DNA of 5,014 nucleotides, taken from NCBI GenBank assembly GCA_012962365.1, contig DTXR01000304.1, forward strand, positions 1-5,014, given 5' to 3'. Positions 1-5,014 of this stretch are shown piece by piece. Position 1 is the first letter of the stretch; each line of letters starts with the position of its first letter. Under the pieces are notes generated by a model. The model was not told the DNA's origin and made no database searches. It saw nothing but the letters and a program-made list of their open reading frames with translations. The stretch comes from Chromatiaceae bacterium. Lineage in GTDB: Bacteria > Pseudomonadota > Gammaproteobacteria > Chromatiales > Chromatiaceae. The translations under genes were made by a program, and so were the position numbers.

Positions 1-265
1 CGTCGTTTTCGTCGCTGAGCGCCATGCCGCGATTGACCGTGGCGACAAAACCCAGGTTTTTCTCATTCTCCAGCAGCTCCACGTGATCATGCTGGGCGGC
101 GAATTGGCGCAAATCATCGGGAATATACGGGTCAGGAGACGCATCATTGATAACGATGAGCCGATGGGGCGTTTGCTGGGGGTTGTTCACAACGGCGTCG
201 AGACAGCGCCGCAGCTCTTCCCGCCCACCATACACCGGAACGATTACGTCCACCAGTCGCGTCAT
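1..265 (-). CDS. Family 2 glycosyltransferase, N-terminal part (runs off the left edge)
   Basis: Only the first 88 codons are in the window; the gene continues beyond position 1. The visible part is the nucleotide-sugar-binding half of a GT-A fold. A first beta strand and loop reads VDVIVPVYGG (residues 5-14), followed by LIVINDASPDP (36-46), whose Asp41 is in the place that binds the uracil or nucleotide in family 2 enzymes. The stretch NEKNLGFVATVNRGM (67-81) matches the usual 'N.G...a.N.G' segment. The DxD metal motif is expected just past the edge. The ATG at 265-263 overlaps the TGA of the upstream sulfotransferase (ATGA), which fixes the start and suggests translational coupling. A GGA six bases upstream may serve as a weak ribosome site. 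It presumably transfers a sugar to a growing surface glycan in the cytoplasm. Donor and acceptor cannot be told from this fragment. Confidence 0.9.
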   Translation of the reverse strand, partial: MTRLVDVIVPVYGGREELRRCLDAVVNNPQQTPHRLIVINDASPDPYIPDDLRQFAAQHDHVELLENEKNLGFVATVNRGMALSDEND

Positions 266-1452
266 TTCCTATCCACGGCAAACAGTTTGCGCACAATTTT
301 CACGGCCGCGTGGTTGAGCTGGGCATCACGTTCCTCCACGATGGAAACGGCGTATTCCAGTTCAGAGGCAAGTTTCTGCAACTGGGAGTCGCGCTCCTCC
401 ACCACCGACCGTGCGTATTCCAGGTCACTTGACAGTTCTTTGATCTGGGCATCCCGTTCGTCGATTATGGAGTGGGCATGCGCAAGCTCTCCAGCCAGTT
501 TTTCCTGCTGCCCGTCTTTTTCTGCAATTACATCCAGTGCTCTCTGGTAGTCATCACCCAAGATCTGCATTTCATTGTTGATCGCGAACAGCCGGCGATT
601 GGTTCGGGCCAGACTCTCCGCGAGCACCTGGCCATCTTCCAGCAACCTTTCATAGTCTTGCCAGACAGCATCCAGCGCCGCAACTTCCAGCTTCCCCGAA
701 TGCAACAGACTGTAGGCCTGGGCTGTCATATCATGCAGCCCTCCCCCAGATTCCGCTTCTTGCTGTTCCTGGTGGCACAGACTAGGGTCAATGGCTTCAG
801 CGATTGCTTCTGCAGTTTCATCCAGATCATTTGGCCAGGTGATGGCCAGACCCTCGCCGACTCTCCTCAGAACGGCTTTCCAGTCATTCAGCAAGGCAGC
901 ATAATCTGCGCTGCTCCGAGGTAACTCACGGCTCGCTTTCTCACTGTCTGAGGTATAGCGCAGCCACAACAGGTTTGCCGAGTCTTCCGTCAGGGGATCA
1001 CGGCGGCAAAGAGACGCCGATACTTCTCCAGGCTCACGGGTTGCAAGAACCACCACCGGGTTCCAGCCCGCCTTTTGCGCGGCAACCTCCCAGAACGGCA
1101 GCAACAGGCACAGTCGGGGGTCTTTGATCACCGCAAGGGAAGCATCAGCAGCGAACGCTGATCGCAGAAAAGATTCCGCCTGCTGCTCCAGATCGCTAAT
1201 GGAATTTTCAGACCACCACTGCGACGGCAGCGGCAGAAAATCGTACCATTTTCGCCCCAGGGCGGAGAGCAGCTGCTCGTTGATGGGAACCAGTTCCCGG
1301 TGCTCCCAGAAACCTCTGGCATTGACGCCCTGCTGCGCTTCGAGCAGGTCTTCACCCACATCGGCACCCAGCAGATTCAGCACCCGTGTAAGCACTGAAG
1401 TGCCACTGCGGTGCATACCCAGCACCAGAATCAGCGTCCGTGTATCAGCCAT
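262..1452 (-). CDS. Sulfotransferase family protein with C-terminal coiled-coil repeats
   Basis: This 396-residue protein probably transfers sulfate from PAPS to a glycan or other acceptor in the cytoplasm. The N-terminus begins directly with a beta strand and the 5'-phosphosulfate-binding loop GMHRSGTS (residues 12-19). KDPRLCLLLPFW (110-121) and VVVLATREPGEVSASLCRRD (133-152) match the conserved core of bacterial sulfotransferases; Arg139 and Ser145 are candidates for 3'-phosphate contacts. The catalytic-like domain ends near residue 225. From about 265 onward the protein is a predicted coiled coil, including four consecutive 21-residue repeats (298-381) and a short basic tail. The ATG at 1452 is the first in frame after a stop at 1509-1507; no good Shine-Dalgarno lies before it. 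The gene is read away from the plus-strand gene at 1549 and overlaps the following glycosyltransferase by 4 bp, so the two are probably co-transcribed. The acceptor is unknown. A related P-loop enzyme with another role is possible but less likely. Confidence 0.87.
   Translation of the reverse strand: MADTRTLILVLGMHRSGTSVLTRVLNLLGADVGEDLLEAQQGVNARGFWEHRELVPINEQLLSALGRKWYDFLPLPSQWWSENSISDLEQQAESFLRSAFAADASLAVIKDPRLCLLLPFWEVAAQKAGWNPVVVLATREPGEVSASLCRRDPLTEDSANLLWLRYTSDSEKASRELPRSSADYAALLNDWKAVLRRVGEGLAITWPNDLDETAEAIAEAIDPSLCHQEQQEAESGGGLHDMTAQAYSLLHSGKLEVAALDAVWQDYERLLEDGQVLAESLARTNRRLFAINNEMQILGDDYQRALDVIAEKDGQQEKLAGELAHAHSIIDERDAQIKELSSDLEYARSVVEERDSQLQKLASELEYAVSIVEERDAQLNHAAVKIVRKLFAVDRK
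310..561 (-). repeat. Four in-frame 63-bp repeats encoding 21-residue coiled-coil units
   Basis: Inside the sulfotransferase gene, residues 298-318, 319-339, 340-360 and 361-381 align without gaps as 21-residue units. The pattern is roughly L-x-x-[DE]-[LY]-x-x-A-x-[SD]-[IV]-[IV]-x-E-[RK]-D-x-Q-[IL]-x-[KEH]. The last three are closest (for example ELEYAVSIVEERDAQL against DLEYARSVVEERDSQL); the first has diverged. Twenty-one residues are exactly three heptads, so the unit suits a continuous coiled coil. At DNA level the units are related but not identical, which suggests old internal duplications rather than recent expansion. Confidence 0.85.
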
Positions 1453-1548
1453 CAGCCAACACCAAGTCGGGCAAGGCAGAATCCAGCAGAATAAGGTAAG
1501 CTTCGCTCATATGTTCGATGATACGTGTTTTCCCCGGCCAGATGAATC
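1453..1548. promoter_or_regulatory. Divergent intergenic region, probable promoter region for both flanking genes
   Basis: These 96 bp separate the divergently read sulfotransferase and plus-strand glycosyltransferase genes, so any promoter for the plus-strand gene should lie here or inside the sulfotransferase gene. No strong sigma-70 site is visible. The best minus-strand candidate is TATCAT (1523-1518) with a weak TTCATC (1546-1541) 17 bp upstream. On the plus strand only poor -10-like words such as TATGTT (1510-1515) occur, without a matching -35. A CATATG palindrome sits at 1508-1513. The function is inferred from gene layout rather than from a recognised motif. Confidence 0.4.
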
Positions 1549-3408
1549 ATGAATGACCCCAGCAGCTACAATTTTTCCTTCAGTTACAATCTAGATGCCA
1601 ACCCTCCCGCGCCCCGGGAAGAAGAACTGATCGCATTCGATGAATGCGTGGAGTATCCCCTACCGGAACAACGGGTATTGCTGCGCAGCAAGAACAGCGG
1701 AAAACAGATCACCGTAACCAACGATGTCGCCTATTCCCTGCGTCTGTGCCGGGAGTTTCGAACGCTGCCGGAACATATCCAGCACCTCGGAAGGGAAATT
1801 CCCGAGCTGGCAAATGAACCGGAAGATATCCGCCAGGTACTCAACAGTATCGAACAAGCGGGGCTGATGCTGTCAGCCGCCAGCAAGGTGAAAAGCCTTG
1901 TGTCTGCAAAGCCGTTCCAGCCTTCAGAAACAAACCTGTGTTATTGCATCCTGACCTGTGATCGGGCAGAAGCGCTTGCCCGGCTTCTGGACAGCATGGC
2001 CGTCAATCATCATTTCCTCGAACGGAACACCTATCATGTGATCGATGATTCCAGGGCGCCGGAAAGCAGGCAGCGAAACCGATCCATCTGCGCGGATTTT
2101 TCTACAAGCCACGGCATGAAACTGCACTATTTCGGCATAGAAGAACAGAATCACGCACTGCGGCAGTTGAAAGCTCAACTGTCTGAATACGCCGAAGGCA
2201 TCGATTTTCTTCTCGGACGTTATGAGGACAACCCTGCGATTCCTTCTTACGGTCGCACCCGCAACTGGGGACTGTTATTGAGCGGCGGGCGAAAGCTGAT
2301 TCTGGTCGATGACGACATCCTGTTTCAGCGGGTCAAGCCGGCCGATGACGAAAAGGATCTAGAGATCACATCCTTATCCCGGGTGGCAACCTTCTTCGAT
2401 ACGGACAGCGAATGGGAAAAGCTGCCGGACGGCGGACAAACTGACCCCACAGCAGGCGTATTCCACCAGGCGCTTGGCGCCACGCTTACCGAAACACTGT
2501 CCCTGACGGGAAAAGACTCTCTGCCACAAACTGCCCTGCGCAACCTGTACCCCTCGGATTACGCCTGGATCAACGCAGATTCTAAGGTACTGCTGACATC
2601 CTGCGGTTATGCAGGCGATCCGGGCACAGCATCGAATATCTGGATCTACCATCTGCCGGCAGAATATCGGCAACAACTCTTCGAGTCCGAACAGAACTAT
2701 CAGCAGCACATCACGGCACGCAATGCCTGGATGGGAAGCTTTGGCCATACTTTTCGTAACCAATGCACCCTGATGTCTGCTGTGACGGGTATCGACAACA
2801 CACGGCTCGCACCCCCTTATTTCCCCCTGTTCAGAAATGAGGATCTGCTGTTTGGCGTGATGCTACACCATCTCCACCCCAAGGGTTTGTTTCTTGATAA
2901 CCCCTGGGCCGTTCCCCATCTTCCCGCCGAGCACAGGCAGTGGGAGAAGGATCATGCACTCAAACCACAGAGCTATGGTTTGCTGGATTTCTGCTCTGAC
3001 GCACTGATGCTCAACGCACCCACGTTACCCACAGATACACCTGCCAGGCGCCTGTCCGAATGCGCAGATTTCTTTTGCCATCTTGGCCGGTTGTCCGACA
3101 AAGCGCTGGAAGAAAAAATCGCCGAGCAGACACTGGGATTGCGCACCACACAGGTCACGCGCCTCTCAAAGGTTCTAAGCGAAAGTCAGGGCGCTCCGGA
3201 GTTCTGGAAACGGGATCTGCAGCGCATCATCCAGGCAGGAGAGAAAAGCCTGGCTTCACCACTGCCTCGCGGCTTTCAGGCTGTGCCTGGCAGTGAAGAT
3301 GAACAAAGGTCGCTGGCCCGGTCTCAATGGCAGCTGTTTGCCCAGGGCATACAAAGCTGGGAAGCCTGCCTGCAAGCCATGAAAGACATTCAGACCGACG
3401 CTTCGTAA
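1549..3408 (+). CDS. PqqD-like domain fused to a GT-A-type glycosyltransferase (putative)
   Basis: This 619-residue protein is not one I can name. Residues about 36-110 resemble the PqqD-like winged-helix family: a strand pair around VLLRSKNSGKQITVTND, an 'a.sl.lc..frtl.ehi' helix, then PEDIRQVLNSIEQAGLML (91-108), like the closing 'v...l..L...GLl' of that family. From about 130 a GT-A-like fold follows: CYCILTCDRAEALARLL (131-147) as the first strand and helix, YHVIDDSRAPESRQRNR (162-178) as the nucleotide-side loop, and RTRNWGLLLSGGRKLILVDD (236-255), giving a DDD metal motif at 254-256. FRNEDLLFGVML (428-439) may carry the catalytic acidic pair. Residues about 470-619 are mostly helical-looking and unassigned. 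No signal peptide or membrane segment is seen, so it is likely cytoplasmic. ATG 1549 is the first start after an in-frame stop at 1543-1545; there is no clear Shine-Dalgarno. It is alone on this strand, and its end overlaps the convergent ATPase gene by 19 bp. Confidence 0.75.
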   Translation: MNDPSSYNFSFSYNLDANPPAPREEELIAFDECVEYPLPEQRVLLRSKNSGKQITVTNDVAYSLRLCREFRTLPEHIQHLGREIPELANEPEDIRQVLNSIEQAGLMLSAASKVKSLVSAKPFQPSETNLCYCILTCDRAEALARLLDSMAVNHHFLERNTYHVIDDSRAPESRQRNRSICADFSTSHGMKLHYFGIEEQNHALRQLKAQLSEYAEGIDFLLGRYEDNPAIPSYGRTRNWGLLLSGGRKLILVDDDILFQRVKPADDEKDLEITSLSRVATFFDTDSEWEKLPDGGQTDPTAGVFHQALGATLTETLSLTGKDSLPQTALRNLYPSDYAWINADSKVLLTSCGYAGDPGTASNIWIYHLPAEYRQQLFESEQNYQQHITARNAWMGSFGHTFRNQCTLMSAVTGIDNTRLAPPYFPLFRNEDLLFGVMLHHLHPKGLFLDNPWAVPHLPAEHRQWEKDHALKPQSYGLLDFCSDALMLNAPTLPTDTPARRLSECADFFCHLGRLSDKALEEKIAEQTLGLRTTQVTRLSKVLSESQGAPEFWKRDLQRIIQAGEKSLASPLPRGFQAVPGSEDEQRSLARSQWQLFAQGIQSWEACLQAMKDIQTDAS

Positions 3409-4076
3409 GCAGCCAGCACGTCCCCGGCATCGCCCTGCATTTTGGACACACCCTGTTCGATCCACACCACGCGGTCACAGAGTTCAGCCATCATCCCGAT
3501 GTTGTGAGACACGAGGATCACGCTGCGATTTGAACGGATCCGGTGCTTGATTTCATCGGACGATTTTTTGCGAAAAGCGGCATCTCCAACCCCCAGCACT
3601 TCATCGATGAGCAGGATATCCGGGTCAGCCTGCATGGCAACGGAGAAACCGAGCCGGGCCCTCATACCTGCAGAATAGCTGGAAACCGGCTCGTCGATAA
3701 ACGCTTCCAGCTCGGCAAAGGCCACGAGCTTATCCATATTCGTTTCTATGCGGGCTTTTGGTGCTCCCAACAGCATACCCGACAAAATCGCATTCTCCCG
3801 CCCCGTGAGCAGAGGCACAAAGCCGACCTGCAATGACAACAAAGACGCACTCACACCCGCATTGCGGATTTCACCTCTATCCGGGGCAATGATACCGGCA
3901 ATCACTTTCAGCAAAGTCGTCTTACCCACGCCATTGCGACCGATCACACCCAGGGTTTCACCGTGTTTCAGTTCCAGGGAAATGTCCTTCAGCGCCCAGT
4001 AAAGTTCACCACTACGCCCACTGCGGCCACGCCGGTAGGCAACACCCACACCCTCCAGAGACAGGATGGCACTCAT
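3390..4076 (-). CDS. ABC transporter ATPase for polysaccharide export (Wzt/KpsT/TagH type)
   Basis: This 228-residue ATPase should power export of a lipid-linked or capsular polysaccharide through the adjacent permease at the inner face of the cytoplasmic membrane. All nucleotide-binding motifs are intact: Walker A GRNGVGKTT (46-54), Q-loop Gln83 in SLQVGFVPLLTGREN, signature SSYSAGMRARLGF (132-144), Walker B ILLIDEVLGVGD (154-165) and switch His191 in SHN. The signature 'YSAGM.aRL.Fs.A' and the DEVL.VGD segment are typical of the O-antigen, capsule and teichoic acid exporter subfamily. The protein stops soon after the ATPase domain, so it lacks the C-terminal carbohydrate-binding domain of long Wzt proteins. 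An upstream ATG at 4133 would add 19 residues. The start at 4076 is preferred because it has a GAGG five bases before it and forms an ATGA overlap with the permease stop. Its 3' end overlaps the convergent plus-strand gene by 19 bp. Confidence 0.95.
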   Translation of the reverse strand: MSAILSLEGVGVAYRRGRSGRSGELYWALKDISLELKHGETLGVIGRNGVGKTTLLKVIAGIIAPDRGEIRNAGVSASLLSLQVGFVPLLTGRENAILSGMLLGAPKARIETNMDKLVAFAELEAFIDEPVSSYSAGMRARLGFSVAMQADPDILLIDEVLGVGDAAFRKKSSDEIKHRIRSNRSVILVSHNIGMMAELCDRVVWIEQGVSKMQGDAGDVLAAYEASV

Positions 4077-4831
4077 GCCAACCTCGGATACAAGCGATCG
4101 AAGCGATGCAACAGGAACAGGCCAAGCGCGCAAAGGGCCAGAGAAAGCAGCGCTACGAGGCCCAGAACAGACATATCCGGCCAGCGGCCAAACAACAACA
4201 CATCCCGCCAGGCATGGATGATATGCACCATGGGATTCAAATCCAGCAATACACCAAGCCAGCCATGGAGATTGCTGGTATCAAAGAATACGCCGGACAG
4301 AAAGAACATGAGCATCAGCACATTGTTCATCAACAGTTTCAAATCAGGATACAAAGGCGTCAGTGCGGACACCGTGAAGGACACGCCGCAGATCAACAGC
4401 CCTTGCAGCAGCAGCAACAGCGGCAACATCAGCCATGGCCACCCCGGAGACACCCCGTACAGGAGCAGGAACAGCAGCAGCAACAGCAGGGTCACGAGAA
4501 ATTTCACACTGTTCTTAAGAATCACCACTGCGGGAAAAAACACCTTGGGCAGATACACCTGAGACATCAGTCCCTTGCCAGCGACAATCACGTTCAATGA
4601 CATGCGCACCGTCGTATCAAACCACTTCCAGACCACCAGCCCGGTCAGCAACCAGGGCACAAAATTCTCACCGCCGCGCTGCAAGGCAACAGCGAATATG
4701 ATGTAGAAAGCCCCCATGTATAAAACCGGCTCCAGCACCCACCACAACATGCCCATGTAACCCCGGGCGGCCTCGACCTTCAGGTCTGCCCGGGCTTTGT
4801 ACAGAATCAGTTGCAGGTAGTGGGGCGTCAT
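4073..4831 (-). CDS. ABC-2 type polysaccharide export permease (Wzm/KpsM type)
   Basis: This 252-residue integral membrane protein is the transmembrane half of the exporter, paired with the ATPase that follows it. After a short amphipathic N-terminus (LYKARADLKVEAARGYMGML, 10-29), about six hydrophobic segments can be seen, near 31-50, 57-72, 97-125, 132-156, 167-184 and 221-243. Family hallmarks are YPDLKLLMNNVLMLMFFLSG (161-180) and LNPMVHIIHAWRDVLL (198-213), which match the ABC-2 membrane domain of O-antigen and capsule exporters; the length is also normal. The third segment is very leucine-rich. An ATG at 4939 would add 36 polar residues not typical of the family. The start at 4831 is chosen because it makes an ATGA overlap with the stop of the upstream sulfatase-like gene. 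Its own stop overlaps the ATPase start in the same way, so the two subunits are probably translationally coupled. Confidence 0.94.
   Translation of the reverse strand: MTPHYLQLILYKARADLKVEAARGYMGMLWWVLEPVLYMGAFYIIFAVALQRGGENFVPWLLTGLVVWKWFDTTVRMSLNVIVAGKGLMSQVYLPKVFFPAVVILKNSVKFLVTLLLLLLFLLLYGVSPGWPWLMLPLLLLLQGLLICGVSFTVSALTPLYPDLKLLMNNVLMLMFFLSGVFFDTSNLHGWLGVLLDLNPMVHIIHAWRDVLLFGRWPDMSVLGLVALLSLALCALGLFLLHRFDRLYPRLA
4082..4085 (-). promoter_or_regulatory. Shine-Dalgarno site of the ABC ATPase gene
   Basis: On the minus strand GAGG is followed by five bases and then the ATG at 4076-4074. It lies inside the end of the permease gene. It is the clearest ribosome site in the window, and it decides for this start over the upstream in-frame ATG at 4133. 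Confidence 0.7.
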
Positions 4832-5014
4832 ACGGTCTTGCCGATCCGAAACAACAAAGGCACTTCCAGTACCTTGGGGTGGGAAATTCCGTGCTCCCAG
4901 AGTCCGTCTTCTCCCCAGCAGTCCCCGTGGTCGGCACAAATGATCACCGTCGCATCAGAGAAGGCTTCCAGCAGAGGCGCCAGTTGGACATCCACCCATT
5001 CCAGAGCCAGAATC
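4828..5014 (-). CDS. Sulfatase / alkaline-phosphatase-superfamily enzyme, C-terminal fragment
   Basis: The last 61 codons of a gene enter from the right edge; position 5014 is the last base of a split codon. The peptide contains TVIICADHGDCWGEDGLWEH (22-41 of the fragment), followed by G and then SHPKVLEVPLLFR (44-56). This is the C-terminal metal-site block of sulfatases and related phosphoesterases and phosphotransferases: Asp-His of ADHG as metal ligands, the 'GE.GLW.HG' loop, then 'vPLlfr'. The nucleophile (Cys/Ser of the C/S-x-P-x-R motif) lies outside the window, so sulfatase cannot be separated from a phosphoglycerol- or phosphoethanolamine-transferase-like enzyme. The protein ends only five residues after the LLFR strand, earlier than many family S1 sulfatases, which carry a further C-terminal subdomain. 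The TGA overlaps the permease ATG, placing this gene at the head of the visible exporter operon. Confidence 0.8.
   Translation of the reverse strand, partial: ILALEWVDVQLAPLLEAFSDATVIICADHGDCWGEDGLWEHGISHPKVLEVPLLFRIGKTV

Noticed and set aside
83..550. Plus-strand open frame with serine-rich repeated segments
   Set aside because: It lies antisense to the glycosyltransferase start and the sulfotransferase coiled-coil repeats. The apparent repeats only mirror the 21-residue repeats of the real gene.
1939..1962. Cysteine cluster CYCILTC in the plus-strand gene, considered as a radical SAM cluster site because PqqD-like domains often accompany such enzymes
   Set aside because: The spacing is CxCxxxC, not CxxxCxxC, and the segment fits the first beta strand of a GT-A fold (ILTCDRAEALARLL).
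3280..3450. Possible bidirectional terminator between the convergent genes
   Set aside because: Short GC-rich complementary words occur, but there is no stable stem followed by a T-run on either strand.
4077..4133. Longer N-terminus for the ATPase starting at 4133
   Set aside because: The 19 extra residues do not look like the family, whereas the start at 4076 has a GAGG at good distance and an ATGA overlap with the permease.
4430..4490. CAG-rich tract that looks like a simple trinucleotide repeat
   Set aside because: The repeats are interrupted and explained by consecutive leucine codons in a permease membrane segment.
4106..4600. Plus-strand open frame very rich in glutamine and histidine
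   Set aside because: It is the antisense shadow of the leucine-rich permease: CTG leucine codons read as CAG on the other strand. It lies wholly inside a well-supported membrane protein gene.
4832..4939. Longer N-terminus for the permease starting at 4939
   Set aside because: The extra residues are the out-of-frame image of the sulfatase-like C-terminus, and the ATGA junction at 4828-4831 supports the shorter start.

Overview
The window looks like part of a surface-polysaccharide (O-antigen, capsule or exopolysaccharide) assembly and export locus of a Gram-negative bacterium. The moderately high GC, compact gene packing with 4-bp ATGA overlaps, and the codon and protein style suggest a gammaproteobacterium, possibly of the Marinobacter/Alcanivorax kind. 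That placement is inference only; no marker gene is present.

Layout, left to right. (1) Minus strand, 1-1452: a sulfotransferase with a repetitive coiled-coil tail (262-1452) is followed through an ATGA overlap by the first 88 codons of a family 2 glycosyltransferase that runs off the left edge. (2) Positions 1453-1548 are a 96-bp divergent intergenic region, the only non-coding stretch. (3) Plus strand, 1549-3408: a lone 619-residue protein that appears to join an N-terminal PqqD-like winged-helix domain to a GT-A-type glycosyltransferase domain with a DDD motif and a C-terminal extension of unknown role. (4) Minus strand, 3390-5014: the C-terminal end of a sulfatase/alkaline-phosphatase-superfamily enzyme (entering from the right edge), an ABC-2 type polysaccharide export permease (4073-4831) and its ATPase (3390-4076). 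These three are chained by two further ATGA overlaps. The ATPase and the plus-strand gene converge and overlap by 19 bp at their 3' ends.

Working model (inference): glycosyltransferases build a glycan on the cytoplasmic side, the Wzm/KpsM-like permease and Wzt/KpsT-like ATPase export it, and the sulfotransferase and sulfatase-like enzyme suggest that the product carries, or is trimmed of, sulfate or a similar ester. The most unusual element is the PqqD-like/glycosyltransferase fusion. Next is the sulfotransferase tail, made of four consecutive 21-residue repeats. No RNA genes, insertion sequences, CRISPR arrays or convincing terminators were seen. No stretch above 300 bp lacks a gene.
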